DNA of 64,000 nucleotides from Corynebacterium silvaticum (GTDB lineage Bacteria; Actinomycetota; Actinomycetes; Mycobacteriales; Mycobacteriaceae): NCBI RefSeq assembly GCF_004382825.2, contig NZ_SDQO02000001.1, positions 310,001 to 374,000 of the forward strand, read 5' to 3'. Shown piece by piece: positions 8,712 to 17,825 of this stretch (position 1 is its first letter; each line of letters starts with the position of its first letter). The notes under the pieces were generated by a model. It saw only the letters and a program-made list of their open reading frames with translations, ran no database searches and was not told where the DNA came from. The position numbers and the translations under genes were made by a program.

Positions 8712-8755
8712 GCGGTGGGATTAGATGAACTACCGTCTAATCCCACCGCGGCGCG
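8712..8755 (-). terminator. asnB terminator
   Basis: A 14-bp perfect stem, GCGGTGGGATTAGA (8712-8725) with TCTAATCCCACCGC (8736-8749). On the minus strand it is followed by CATTTTTCTTT, fitting termination of asnB transcripts. Confidence 0.85.
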
Positions 8756-8778
8756 AGGGGCGCCCCACTATTCTACCG

Positions 8779-10701
8779 TTAGAGGTAGACCGGATAATCC
8801 TTTTTCTCGATTCCAGGATCGATTCGGTTCTCTATAAAGATTCCATGCCACACCATGAAGGCAAGCACAGTCCATAGCCTACGAGAATGATCGCTGGCTC
8901 CTGCACGATGCTCATTGAGCATGTCCAAGACGGCCTTCTTATCAAAGATATGGTCTGTGAGGGACTCCGTAATGGTGTCTTGGGCCCAGCCGAATAGTTC
9001 ATCGCCGGCTAGCCAATGGCGCATAGGAACGGGGAAACCGAGCTTCTTACGGTGCAAGACATGTGGCGGAACGATCTGTTCCATTGCCTTACGTAGTGCG
9101 TATTTGGTGGTGCCCTGCGTGACTTTCAAACTATGGGGGATAGTTTCAGCTACGGCAAACACTTCTTTATCCAAGAACGGAACGCGGAGCTCAAGGGAAT
9201 GCGCCATATTGATTTTGTCGGCTTTAACCAAAATATCGCCGCGCATCCAGGTAAATAGATCAAGGTGCTGCATGCGCGCGACCGGATCCATATGCGTGGA
9301 CTGAGCGTAGATCGGGGCTGTTACTTCACGGTGGTCCCATTCCTTCTTGGCCCAAGGCAGAACGCGTTGCATCTGCTCAAAGTTAAAGGAGCGGGCGTTG
9401 CCATAGTAGCGTTCTTCCATCGGCATGGAACCGCGTTCCAGCAAGGATTTGCCACGCATTCCCTCGGGGAAGACCTTTGCGAGTTGCCCTAGTCCTCGAC
9501 GTAGCGGAATCGGGATTTTTTCAAAGGGAGCGAGAGACAACGGCTCTTTATAAATCGTGTAGCCGCCGAAAAGCTCGTCCGCGCCCTCGCCGGAGAGGAC
9601 AACCTTGACGTGCTTCCTAGCTTCTTGAGCCACAAAGAAGAGCGGAACAAGGGAAGGATCGGCCACGGGGTCGTCCAAGTACCACATGATCTGAGGGATG
9701 GCGTTGGCGTATTCCTCTGGCGACACAACTTTAACGATGTGTTCCACGCCGATCGCAGCCGCAGACTCAGCAGCAACATCAACCTCTGAGTAGCCCTCCC
9801 GCTCAAAGCCAGTGGTGAAGGTCAACAAATTAGGGTTATGGCGCTTGGCCAATGTAGCTATCGCAGTGGAATCGATGCCGCCGGAGAGGAAGGACCCGAC
9901 GGTGACGTCGGCACGCATATGCTTTTCGACGCTGTCCTCTAACGCGCGAGCGATTCGATCAAAAAGATCTTGTTCCTTGCCCTTGGGAACTTCCTGTGCT
10001 GGGAATTGGGGGCGGAAATAACGAGTCTGCTTGACCTTGCCGCCGGGGACAAGCTCCCCGTAGCAACCCGATTCGAGCCGGCGGATGTGCGTGTGAAGGC
10101 TCTCTGGCTCTGGTACGTACTGCAGGTCAACGTAGTGCTCAATAGCCCGTTGATCAAGGCTGAGATCTAGACCCAGATCCTCGGCGGCCTCCAAAATGCA
10201 TTTCTTCTCCGAAGAGAACATGGTTCCGGCATCTGTGGTTGCGTAATACAGCGGCTTGATGCCGAATTGATCGCGGGCGAGGAAGAGTTTTTCTTCCTGG
10301 GAATCCCAAATGGCAAAGCCAAACATGCCACGCAGGTGCTGGACGACGTCCGCACCCCAGTGGTGATAGCCGACGACAATGGTCTCGCCATCGCCTGAAG
10401 TATTAAAGGTGTAGCCGAGTTCCTGTAGCTCTGCCCTGAGCTCCACATAGTTATAAATTTCGCCGTTAAACGTCATCGCATAACGATCGGCCTGGTCTTG
10501 TGGTCCCCATTTCAGTGGCTGATGGGAGTGTTCGAGATCGATGATAGAAAGGCGATTGAACCCAAAGACGGCTTGCTCGTCATGCCACGTTCCGGCTTCG
10601 TCTGGCCCCCTGTGACGCATACACGGTAGCGATTTTTCGATGGCTGGGACGTACCTTTGGGCATCCCTTGTGCTCGTAAGCATGCCAAGAAGTCCGCACA
10701 T
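8779..10701 (-). CDS. asnB: Glutamine-dependent amidotransferase, asparagine synthase B family (LtsA)
   Basis: A class II glutamine amidotransferase fused to an asparagine-synthase domain. The start is the ATG at 10699-10701, which makes Cys2 the N-terminal nucleophile (MCGLLGM). An AAGGAG lies about 10 nt upstream, and a longer in-frame reading would bury this cysteine. The glutaminase domain covers about residues 2-210 (RHRGPDEAG, FNGEIYNYVELR). The synthase domain carries the PP-loop SFLSGGIDSTAIA and the segment LSGEGADELFGGY. In C. glutamicum the orthologue LtsA amidates meso-diaminopimelate of peptidoglycan and affects lysozyme sensitivity, which fits the wall genes elsewhere in this window. 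Length 640 aa is normal. Confidence 0.94.
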   Translation of the reverse strand: MCGLLGMLTSTRDAQRYVPAIEKSLPCMRHRGPDEAGTWHDEQAVFGFNRLSIIDLEHSHQPLKWGPQDQADRYAMTFNGEIYNYVELRAELQELGYTFNTSGDGETIVVGYHHWGADVVQHLRGMFGFAIWDSQEEKLFLARDQFGIKPLYYATTDAGTMFSSEKKCILEAAEDLGLDLSLDQRAIEHYVDLQYVPEPESLHTHIRRLESGCYGELVPGGKVKQTRYFRPQFPAQEVPKGKEQDLFDRIARALEDSVEKHMRADVTVGSFLSGGIDSTAIATLAKRHNPNLLTFTTGFEREGYSEVDVAAESAAAIGVEHIVKVVSPEEYANAIPQIMWYLDDPVADPSLVPLFFVAQEARKHVKVVLSGEGADELFGGYTIYKEPLSLAPFEKIPIPLRRGLGQLAKVFPEGMRGKSLLERGSMPMEERYYGNARSFNFEQMQRVLPWAKKEWDHREVTAPIYAQSTHMDPVARMQHLDLFTWMRGDILVKADKINMAHSLELRVPFLDKEVFAVAETIPHSLKVTQGTTKYALRKAMEQIVPPHVLHRKKLGFPVPMRHWLAGDELFGWAQDTITESLTDHIFDKKAVLDMLNEHRAGASDHSRRLWTVLAFMVWHGIFIENRIDPGIEKKDYPVYL

Positions 10702-10731
10702 AGTTCGCCGCTCCTTCTTATATATGAACAA

Positions 10732-11198
10732 AGTACTTAGCTGTCTAAGGGTACCCCGTTGGGGTTGTAGAAGGTATTGCGACGATCAGCTCTGTGGAAT
10801 GTGAGCGAAAACGCTCTTAAATCCCGGGGGAGGGGACTTGGAGGCGTTCCTGATTTCTCTTATTTTTCCGTGCTGCGGCTTAAGCGGAAACGGTTTTTTG
10901 GGGCACTAACGTGCTGTTTTCTTGGGGAGGGTATACATAAGGTTGATTGCCCGTTTAGTTCCTGTGATTTGGGGCACTATATTCCGGCGTGATCTGTGCT
11001 ACTGGGGTGGATTTTCCTAGGAAACCCGAAGGTTCTCGGAGAAAATACAGTGAGAAGAAGGGGGAGAGCGTGCCATGACATTCAGGAAAACAAAGAGGGG
11101 TGGACTATCCTGCACTAATAGGCGTGGGTTTTGGACTGTCCCCAATCAGAATCTGATGAGTTACGGATGGCCTAAGACTCCAAGGAAATAAGTGCGAC
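10732..11198. other. Intergenic region between asnB and ctaC
   Basis: About 470 bp without a supported gene; short open frames here lack ribosome sites and family features. A palindrome CTTAGctgtCTAAG at 10736-10749 lies in the asnB leader. TGTGAtttgggGCACT at 10963-10978 is a partial match to a CRP/GlxR site upstream of ctaC. Confidence 0.5.
10963..10978. promoter_or_regulatory. Weak GlxR-like site upstream of ctaC
   Basis: TGTGA-N6-GCACT matches 8 of 10 key positions of TGTGA-N6-TCACA. GlxR is known to act on respiratory genes in C. glutamicum. The assignment rests on pattern alone. Confidence 0.25.
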
Positions 11199-11214
11199 AG
11201 GAAGGCAAACGCGC

Positions 11215-12300
11215 GTGGAACAGCAGCAAAAGCGTGGCATTGGGCGCAAAGCATTGCTTGGTGGCGCCATCGGCTTTGGTGGCCTTACCCTTGCGGGATG
11301 TGACGTAGATGCACCAGGCGGTGTTTTGGGTAAAGCTCTAGCCTTTGGTTGGCCAGAAGGCGTTACGCCCGAAGCTACTTCGATGTATAACTTCTGGGTC
11401 TGGGTCTGGGTAGCTGCCTGGATCATCGGCTTCATCATGTGGGGGCTTTTCATCTACGGCATGTTCGCATGGAGTGCTAAGCGTGCGGAGAAGGCCGGCA
11501 AAGATGAGTTCCCTCGTCAGACTCAGTACAACATTCCGTTGGAACTGGTGCTAACGATAATCCCGATCGTTATTGTTATGGGCCTCTTCTTCTTCACCGT
11601 CCAGACCCAGGACAAGGTAACCGCGATGGATAAAGATCCTAAGGTCACCGTGGACGTTACTGCCTATCAGTGGAACTGGAAGTTTGGCTACTCGGATATT
11701 GCTGCCGAGTTTTCGCCCACCGGTGCTGAATATAAGGGTGTCGACGAAGCTCGCCAGGCTGCAGCCGAGGCAAGCAAGGTAGACCCTAACGGCAAGAACC
11801 CAATCAACGGAATGTCTAAGACTGACACGTCTTACCTCCACTTCAACAAGATTGAGACTTTGGGTACTTCTGAAGAGATCCCAGTGTTGGTTCTCCCAAG
11901 TGACACCGCAATTCAGTTTGACTTGGCTTCTGCCGATGTCTCCCACGCATTCTGGGTTCCAGAGTTCTTGTTCAAGCGTGACGTGTACAACCACCCGGAG
12001 CAGAACAAGCAGCAGCGTCGTTTCCAGATCGCAAAGATCGAAAAGACTGGTGCGTTCGTGGGTCGCTGTGCGGAGATGTGTGGCACCTACCACGCAATGA
12101 TGAACTTTGAGATTCGCGTAGTCACTCCAGAGAAGTTCAAGCAGTACATCTCTTTCCGTAATAGCAATCCGCAGGCTACAAACTCTGATGCTCTCAAGAG
12201 CATTGGAGAGGAGCCCTACGCAACCACCACGCACCCGTTCAACTCTGAGCGTGCTACGCGTGATGGCGACAACTTTGATAAGACCAGCCCCGCTGCGTAG
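11215..12300 (+). CDS. ctaC: Cytochrome aa3 oxidase subunit II
   Basis: Subunit II of the aa3 cytochrome c oxidase carries the CuA centre that takes electrons from cytochrome c. The CuA motif CAEMCGTYHAMM spans residues 285-296, with the further ligand His in DVSHAFWVPEF. The N terminus has a lipoprotein signal with lipobox LAGC (GLTLAGCDVD). Two membrane helices follow (about residues 60-85 and 105-130), then the extracytoplasmic cupredoxin domain with an actinobacterial insertion near residues 160-205. The GTG at 11215 has AGGAAGG about 9 nt upstream. ctaF follows after 21 bp, as one operon. In corynebacteria the oxidase works bound to the bcc complex. Confidence 0.97.
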   Translation: MEQQQKRGIGRKALLGGAIGFGGLTLAGCDVDAPGGVLGKALAFGWPEGVTPEATSMYNFWVWVWVAAWIIGFIMWGLFIYGMFAWSAKRAEKAGKDEFPRQTQYNIPLELVLTIIPIVIVMGLFFFTVQTQDKVTAMDKDPKVTVDVTAYQWNWKFGYSDIAAEFSPTGAEYKGVDEARQAAAEASKVDPNGKNPINGMSKTDTSYLHFNKIETLGTSEEIPVLVLPSDTAIQFDLASADVSHAFWVPEFLFKRDVYNHPEQNKQQRRFQIAKIEKTGAFVGRCAEMCGTYHAMMNFEIRVVTPEKFKQYISFRNSNPQATNSDALKSIGEEPYATTTHPFNSERATRDGDNFDKTSPAA

Positions 12301-12321
12301 GAACAAGGAGAAGTAGAGAAC

Positions 12322-12753
12322 ATGAAAGCTACATCCAAGATCATGTATTCGATGGCAACGTTCCTTGCCGTCATGTCAGTGATCTATGTTTTTGCCACAA
12401 TGTACGTTAGGGATTCTGGTAGCCACCCTGGTTTTGAATGGGCTGGTGGAGTTTCGCTGATTCTGGCGACGCTACTCACCCTGATGTTGGGCGGGTACCT
12501 GCACTTTACTGAAAACCGCATTGACATCCTTCCTGAGGACTGGGAAGAGGCTGAGGTTGCAGATGCTGCTGGAACTCTCGGATTCTTTAGCCCTAGCTCT
12601 ATCTGGCCTGCGGCTATGAGTGGTGCCATTGCTGTTCTTGGCTTTGGCGTTATCTTCCTTCACTACTGGCTCATTGCAGTTGGTGCGGCATTGCTTATCT
12701 ACACCACAACCATGCTGAACCTTCAGTACGGTATGCCAAAAGAAAAGCACTAG
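12322..12753 (+). CDS. ctaF: Cytochrome aa3 oxidase subunit IV (actinobacterial)
   Basis: A small integral membrane subunit of the aa3 oxidase found in actinobacteria. The 143 aa contain about four hydrophobic helices, starting with [22 protein letters not shown] short polar loop carries [15 protein letters not shown], a segment typical of this subunit. The ATG at 12322 has AAGGAG 12-17 nt upstream. It is the second and last gene of the ctaCF operon; a strong terminator begins 58 bp after its stop. Confidence 0.95.
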   Translation: MKATSKIMYSMATFLAVMSVIYVFATMYVRDSGSHPGFEWAGGVSLILATLLTLMLGGYLHFTENRIDILPEDWEEAEVADAAGTLGFFSPSSIWPAAMSGAIAVLGFGVIFLHYWLIAVGAALLIYTTTMLNLQYGMPKEKH

Positions 12754-12811
12754 TTGTATAGTTAGCCTTCCGCTTTTGGTCGTACCCGAGGCGCACTTTC
12801 CTTAGAAAAAT

Positions 12812-12858
12812 AAACCCGATCCCCACTGTCGTTATGACGGGTGGGGATCGGGTTTTAT
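12812..12858 (+). terminator. ctaCF terminator
   Basis: AAACCCGATCCCCAC (12812-12826) pairs perfectly with GTGGGGATCGGGTTT (12841-12855), followed by T residues. Confidence 0.92.
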
Positions 12859-13320
12859 CTTTGTATCTCGGCTGTCTGATTAAAGACACTGTCGATGGGT
12901 GGGAAAAGTTCCCGCGGGGTTAAAAATAATTTTAAAGGGGCAAAAAGCGTCAGACTATCCGATATTGCGCATAAAAGCGCAGGTAGTTGGGGGTCATACT
13001 AAAGTTGCAACCTTGGCAGATGCCTTCTCTTTGGAATGTGAAATATCTCTCAGGCAAATAGAGGGAAAAATAAAACTGAAGAGAACTACGCCTGAGGCCG
13101 GGGAAAGGGCTTGTGGGAAAAACTGGGCAACCTTCAGGTTTCTACTGTGGTGACCTGCGGAAACCCTCCCTCGTATGGAAAGGGTGTTTAGTTCCCGTTG
13201 TGTCTAAGAAAAACTGTGGGCTGTGGAACAGAAAAATATTGCTATGTGCAAGAAATGAGGACCTAAAAAAGGCGGGGGCAGAATGTGACTTGATCGGAAG
13301 AAACGACCATACTAATTAAC
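12859..13320. other. Intergenic region upstream of ctaE
   Basis: About 460 bp with no supported gene; overlapping short frames (12899-13153 and 13113-13319) have no ribosome sites or recognisable features. It contains a good GlxR-like site at 13037-13052 and a -10-like CATACT directly before ctaE. Confidence 0.5.
13037..13052. promoter_or_regulatory. GlxR/CRP-like operator upstream of ctaE-qcrCAB
   Basis: TGTGAAATATCTCTCA agrees with TGTGA-N6-TCACA at 9 of 10 key positions. It lies about 270 bp before ctaE. GlxR control of cytochrome oxidase genes is known in C. glutamicum; binding here is an inference. Confidence 0.45.
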
Positions 13321-13321
13321 G
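13308..13321 (+). promoter_or_regulatory. Putative ctaE -10 box, leaderless
   Basis: CATACT at 13308-13313 ends 7 nt before the GTG start. No Shine-Dalgarno sequence is visible, so the transcript probably begins at the start codon. Confidence 0.45.
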
Positions 13322-13938
13322 TGACGAGCGCAATAGGAAACAAAGATATGGCAGCACCGCAGCGTGTTGCGGCACTGAACCGGCCAAATATGGTCAGTGT
13401 CGGCACGATTGTGTTCCTGTCCCAGGAATTAATGTTCTTCGCCGGTTTGTTCGCGATGTACTTCACCTCGCGTGCAAATGGAATTGGTAATGGCTCTTGG
13501 AAAGAAGGAGCTGCGCACCTCAACGTGCCTTACGCATTGGTGATCACCGCTATCTTGGTGTCCTCCTCTGTGACGGCTCAGTTTGGCGTGTTCGCGGCGG
13601 AACGCGGAGATGTTTTTGGTCTTCGTCGTTGGTTCTCTCTGACCATTTTGCTGGGAGCAATCTTCTTGCTCGGTCAGAGCTATGAGTACTACCACTTGAT
13701 CGAGCATGGAATGACGATCCCGAGCAGTGTGTACGGTTCTGCGTTCTACATCACCACGGGCTTCCATGCAGCACACGTGCTTGCGGGTGTTTTGGCATTT
13801 GTGGTTGTGTTGCTTCGCATTTCTAAGTCGAAGTTCACACCTGCACAGGCGACTGCTGCGATGGTGGTGTCCTATTACTGGCACTTCGTTGACGTGGTCT
13901 GGATCGGCCTGTTCATCACGATCTACTTCATTCAATAG
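13321..13938 (+). CDS. ctaE: Cytochrome aa3 oxidase subunit III
   Basis: Subunit III of the aa3 oxidase, an integral membrane protein that supports proton uptake and stabilises the enzyme. The 205 aa fold into five hydrophobic helices. Conserved segments include [15 protein letters not shown], the glutamate-containing [13 protein letters not shown], the heme-copper subunit III stretch [14 protein letters not shown], and the C-terminal [15 protein letters not shown] 12-residue hydrophilic N terminus precedes helix 1. It begins the ctaE-qcrC-qcrA-qcrB cluster, the same arrangement as in C. glutamicum, linking oxidase and bcc complex synthesis. An inverted repeat separates it from qcrC. Confidence 0.97.
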   Translation: MTSAIGNKDMAAPQRVAALNRPNMVSVGTIVFLSQELMFFAGLFAMYFTSRANGIGNGSWKEGAAHLNVPYALVITAILVSSSVTAQFGVFAAERGDVFGLRRWFSLTILLGAIFLLGQSYEYYHLIEHGMTIPSSVYGSAFYITTGFHAAHVLAGVLAFVVVLLRISKSKFTPAQATAAMVVSYYWHFVDVVWIGLFITIYFIQ

Positions 13939-13950
13939 GCGGTCTTGGCT

Positions 13951-13977
13951 CATATAACCGCTCAATCCGGTTATATG
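13951..13977 (+). other. Hairpin between ctaE and qcrC
   Basis: CATATAACCG and CGGTTATATG form a perfect 10-bp stem around a 7-nt loop. No T tract follows, so it is more likely an mRNA processing or stability element, or a partial attenuator, than a full terminator. Confidence 0.6.
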
Positions 13978-14023
13978 AACTGAGATAGCCCCTCACTTTC
14001 CGTATTCGAGAACATTAAGGGAA

Positions 14024-14923
14024 ATGATGGATACCACCCAGAACAAGACTGAAGCGGTAGAAGTACCCTCAGCTTCAGTCTCCAAGGCCAAGAAAGTTCG
14101 AGCACGCCGCAAGGTGCGCCGGACTGCTGTTGGTGCTTTAGCGCTAGCTGTTGGCCTTACCGGTACCGGACTTTTAGTTAACGCTGTGACGCCTGACGCT
14201 CAGGTAGCTACGGCGCGCCAAGACGAGCAAGCAATGATTCAGGAAGGTAAGGACCTTTATGACGTTGCTTGTATCACCTGCCATGGCGCAAACCTCCAAG
14301 GCGTGAAAGACCGGGGTCCTTCGCTGATTGGTGTTGGCTCCGGTGCAACGTACTTCCAGGTTCATTCTGGACGTATGCCAATGCTGCGCAATGAGGCGCA
14401 GGCCATGCGCAAGGCTCCACGCTACTCTGAAGCACAGACCCTAGCGTTGGCCGCATACGTTGAGGCTAACGGTGGCGGCCCCGGCATCGTATACAACGAG
14501 GACGGCTCTGTCGCACTAGATACTCTTCGTGGCGCTAACTACAACGGAAAGATCGATCCAGCCGATGTCGCTCGCGGCTCGGATCTCTTCCGTTTGAATT
14601 GCGCTTCTTGCCACAACTTCACGGGGCGCGGTGGCGCACTTTCTAGTGGTAAATACGCACCTGTTCTAGACCCTGCAAATGAGCAGGAAATCTACCAGGC
14701 AATGCTTACTGGTCCTCAGAACATGCCTAAGTTCTCGGATCGTCAGCTCTCCGCTGATGAGAAGAAAGACATTATTGCTTACATCAAGTCTGCTAAAGAG
14801 ACACCTAGCCCAGGCGGCTGGAACTTGGGCGGCCTAGGCCCAGTCTCTGAAGGCATGTTGATGTGGCTCGTTGGAATCGTGGTCTTGGTGGCCGCTGCTC
14901 TGTGGATTGGATCTCGCTCATGA
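14024..14923 (+). CDS. qcrC: Diheme cytochrome c subunit of the bcc complex
   Basis: The membrane-bound cytochrome cc of the menaquinol:cytochrome c reductase. It carries electrons from the Rieske protein directly to the CuA of the aa3 oxidase, replacing soluble cytochrome c. Two heme-attachment motifs, CITCH (83-87) and CASCH (193-197), mark two cytochrome c domains. An N-terminal basic stretch (about residues 20-33) is followed by a signal-anchor helix (35-55). A C-terminal helix ([19 protein letters not shown]) anchors the protein. Two ATG codons occur at 14024 and 14027, after an AAGGGA site. Its stop overlaps the qcrA start (ATGA), so translation is coupled. Confidence 0.97.
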   Translation: MMDTTQNKTEAVEVPSASVSKAKKVRARRKVRRTAVGALALAVGLTGTGLLVNAVTPDAQVATARQDEQAMIQEGKDLYDVACITCHGANLQGVKDRGPSLIGVGSGATYFQVHSGRMPMLRNEAQAMRKAPRYSEAQTLALAAYVEANGGGPGIVYNEDGSVALDTLRGANYNGKIDPADVARGSDLFRLNCASCHNFTGRGGALSSGKYAPVLDPANEQEIYQAMLTGPQNMPKFSDRQLSADEKKDIIAYIKSAKETPSPGGWNLGGLGPVSEGMLMWLVGIVVLVAAALWIGSRS

Positions 14924-16140
14924 GCAATAGCAATGAAAAGAAATACACAACGCAAGAACTAGAAGCGATGTCTAACGACGAGCTAGCACGTTTGGGTACA
15001 GAGCTCGACGGTGTGACTGTTGCTTATCGTAAAGAGCGTTTTCCAGTTGAGGGCGATCCGGCTTCCAAGCGTGCTTCTATAAAAGTTGGCGTTTGGTTCG
15101 GCATCGGCATCGTCTCAGCCTTGGCATACTTGGCTATTTACCTGTTCTGGCCATGGCACTATAAAGGCCTCGGCGATGACGGATTGTGGACCTACACGCT
15201 GTATACTCCGCTGCTTGGTTTGACCGCAGGTCTTGCCATTTTGGCACTGGGCTTCGGCGTGATCATTTGCATCAAGAACATCATCCCTGCAGAGATCTCT
15301 GTACAGCGTCGCCACGATGGACCTTCGGAAGAAGTGGATCGTCGTACGATCACCGCACTGCTCAATGATTCTTGGGAAACCTCCACCTTGGGGCGTCGTA
15401 AAGTGCTCAAGTCGATGCTTGGCGTCGGCGGACTCCTTGCGGGACTAGTTATTGTTGCTCCGCTCGGCGGCATGGTGAAAAACCCATGGAAGAAGGGCGA
15501 GCTAGGCATTCAGGGTGACGGAACCCTGTGGACCTCCGGTTGGACGTTGCATGAGAAAGGCGTGAAGCTTTACCTAGGGCGCGACACCGGAACGACCGCT
15601 GAGAAGCACAGCACCTCTGTTGGCACGCACTACACGACGCACGGCGTTAGCCGCCTGGTTCGTATGCGTCCGGAAGATCTGTCTGCTGCTGCAATGGAAA
15701 CCGTTTTCCCGCTCCCAGAAGAGCTGGTTAACGATGGCGATAAGTACAGTGCAAACGCTGACGTGTACACGGAGCAGATGCACTCGATTCACGGCCCTCG
15801 AAACGCAGTCATGCTTATTCGTCTTCGTGCTTCTGATGCTCAAAAAGTTGTTGAGCGTGAAGGACAGGAAGAGTTCCACTACGGCGATTACTACGCCTAC
15901 TCCAAGATCTGCACGCACATTGGTTGCCCGACGTCCCTCTACGAGGCTCAGACGAACCGCATCCTTTGCCCGTGCCACCAGTCGCAGTTCGATGCATTGC
16001 ATTACGGCAAGCCGGTCTTCGGCCCAGCCGCCCGTGCTTTGCCTCAGCTGCCGATTACCGTTGACGAAGAGGGTTACCTCATTGCCGCAGGAAACTTTGT
16101 TGAACCTGTCGGCCCGGCATTCTGGGAGCGTCGTTCATGA
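14920..16140 (+). CDS. qcrA: Rieske iron-sulfur subunit of the bcc complex
   Basis: The Rieske protein transfers electrons from menaquinol to cytochrome cc. The 2Fe-2S ligands are in CTHIGC (331-336) and CPCHQS (350-355). Unlike proteobacterial Rieske proteins it has three N-terminal membrane helices (near residues 55-75, 93-118 and 165-190), the actinobacterial form. The frame runs further upstream, but the ATG at 14920 overlaps the qcrC stop as ATGA and gives a 406-aa protein beginning MSNSNEKK, matching the family. The stop overlaps the qcrB start in the same way. Confidence 0.97.
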   Translation: MSNSNEKKYTTQELEAMSNDELARLGTELDGVTVAYRKERFPVEGDPASKRASIKVGVWFGIGIVSALAYLAIYLFWPWHYKGLGDDGLWTYTLYTPLLGLTAGLAILALGFGVIICIKNIIPAEISVQRRHDGPSEEVDRRTITALLNDSWETSTLGRRKVLKSMLGVGGLLAGLVIVAPLGGMVKNPWKKGELGIQGDGTLWTSGWTLHEKGVKLYLGRDTGTTAEKHSTSVGTHYTTHGVSRLVRMRPEDLSAAAMETVFPLPEELVNDGDKYSANADVYTEQMHSIHGPRNAVMLIRLRASDAQKVVEREGQEEFHYGDYYAYSKICTHIGCPTSLYEAQTNRILCPCHQSQFDALHYGKPVFGPAARALPQLPITVDEEGYLIAAGNFVEPVGPAFWERRS

Positions 16141-17759
16141 GCAACAAACTAGCTGACATTGGCAATAATATTGACTCTCGATACACAGCTGCTGCTGGTA
16201 TTCGTCGTCAAATTAATAAGGTATTCCCGACGCATTGGTCTTTCATGCTCGGCGAGATCGCTCTCTACAGCTTCGTTATCCTGTTGCTGACCGGCGTATA
16301 CCTAACACTTTTCTTTGACCCTTCCATCACCAAGGTCATCTATGAAGGCGCTTACTTGCCTTTGAATGGTGTGGAAATGTCTCGTGCATACGAGACCGCG
16401 CTGAACCTTTCCTTCGAGGTGCGCGGTGGTCTCTTCATCCGCCAGATGCACCACTGGGCTGCGTTGACCTTTATGGTTTCCATGACGGTTCACATGCTCC
16501 GCATCTTCTTTACCGGTGCGTTCCGGCGCCCGCGTGAAGCTAACTGGATCATTGGCTGCGTGCTTTTGTTCTTGGGCATGGCGGAAGGCTTCATGGGTTA
16601 CTCCCTTCCTGATGACCTGCTTTCCGGCGTCGGTCTGCGCATTATGTCTGCCATCATTTTGGCTCTCCCCATCATCGGTACCTGGTTGCACTGGTTGATC
16701 TTCGGTGGAGACTTCCCATCTGATTTGATGCTCGACCGCTTCTACATCGCACACGTGCTCATCATTCCAGGCATCATCCTTGGCCTGATTGCGGCTCACC
16801 TTGCTTTGGTGTGGTACCAAAAGCACACTCAGTTCCCGGGTGCTGGTCGCACAGAGAATAACGTCGTCGGCGTTCGTATCCTGCCGGTCTTCATCCTGGA
16901 GACCACCTCCTTCGGTTTGGTTACCTTCGGTTTCTTGGCACTCTTGGCTGGTTTGACCTCTATCAACGCTATTTGGAACCTGGGTCCTTATAACCCGTCA
17001 CAGGTTTCAGCTGGTTCGCAGCCTGATATTTACATGCTGTGGACTGACGGTGCAGCGCGTGTGATGCCGGCTTGGGAACTCTACTTTGGTAACTACACGA
17101 TCCCTGGTGCTTTCTGGGTTGCCCTTCTTTGTGGTGTCCTTGTCGCACTGCTCGTGGCTTACCCGTTCATCGAGAAGAAGATCACTGGCGACGACGCCCA
17201 CCACAACCTGTTGCAGCGTCCCCGCGACGTTCCGGTGCGCACGTCCCTTGGCGTGATGGCAATTGTCTTCTACTTCTTGCTCACGCTCTCTGGTGGTAAC
17301 GACCTATTCGCGTACCACTTCCAGGTTTCCCTGAATGCTATGACATGGGTTGGACGTATCGGTCTGATTGTTCTTCCCCCGTTGGCTTACTTCATCACCT
17401 ACAGGATCTGCCTTGCTCTGCAGCGCTCTGACCGTGAGGTTCTGGAGCATGGTATTGAAACCGGCGTTATCAAGATCATGCCTAACGGTGCCTTTGTAGA
17501 GGTTCACCAGCCGCTCGGCCCAGTCGACGAGCATGGACACCCAATTCCGCTTCCATACGCTGGTGCTGCTGTTCCTAAGCAGCTCAACCAGCTTGGCTTC
17601 GGCGGAAGCCCTGGCCGTGGTTCATTCTTCACTCCAGATTCGGAGTCTATCGCGGCGAAATACGATGAAATTGAGCATGAGAATCATCGTGAAGAAGTTG
17701 AAATGTATGAGAATCTGCAGAAACAGAATCGCATCAAAGATGGGGTAGAGAAAGACTAG
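16137..17759 (+). CDS. qcrB: Cytochrome b subunit of the bcc complex
   Basis: The menaquinol-oxidising cytochrome b, an integral membrane protein with two b hemes. Its 540 aa include the eight core helices and a long cytoplasmic C-terminal tail of about 120 residues, as in other actinobacteria. Heme-ligand and quinone-site regions include [32 protein letters not shown] and [20 protein letters not shown]. The ATG at 16137 overlaps the qcrA stop by 4 bp. It is the last gene of ctaE-qcrCAB and is followed by a strong terminator. The product is the target of imidazopyridine-type inhibitors in mycobacteria. Confidence 0.97.
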   Translation: MSNKLADIGNNIDSRYTAAAGIRRQINKVFPTHWSFMLGEIALYSFVILLLTGVYLTLFFDPSITKVIYEGAYLPLNGVEMSRAYETALNLSFEVRGGLFIRQMHHWAALTFMVSMTVHMLRIFFTGAFRRPREANWIIGCVLLFLGMAEGFMGYSLPDDLLSGVGLRIMSAIILALPIIGTWLHWLIFGGDFPSDLMLDRFYIAHVLIIPGIILGLIAAHLALVWYQKHTQFPGAGRTENNVVGVRILPVFILETTSFGLVTFGFLALLAGLTSINAIWNLGPYNPSQVSAGSQPDIYMLWTDGAARVMPAWELYFGNYTIPGAFWVALLCGVLVALLVAYPFIEKKITGDDAHHNLLQRPRDVPVRTSLGVMAIVFYFLLTLSGGNDLFAYHFQVSLNAMTWVGRIGLIVLPPLAYFITYRICLALQRSDREVLEHGIETGVIKIMPNGAFVEVHQPLGPVDEHGHPIPLPYAGAAVPKQLNQLGFGGSPGRGSFFTPDSESIAAKYDEIEHENHREEVEMYENLQKQNRIKDGVEKD

Positions 17760-17780
17760 CCCTAAAACGTTCTCGAATAC

Positions 17781-17823
17781 GACAGTGTCCTTCCTGGTTA
17801 ACGGGAAGGCCACTGTCGTCTTT
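17781..17823 (+). terminator. Terminator of ctaE-qcrCAB
   Basis: GACAGTGtCCTTCC (17781-17794) pairs with GGAAGGcCACTGTC (17804-17817), followed by GTCTTTAT. Confidence 0.85.
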
Positions 17824-17825
17824 AT

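Noticed and set aside
12899-13319. Short open frames (84 and 68 aa) between ctaF and ctaE
   Set aside because: They overlap each other in different frames, have no ribosome site and no family features, and cover the ctaE regulatory region.
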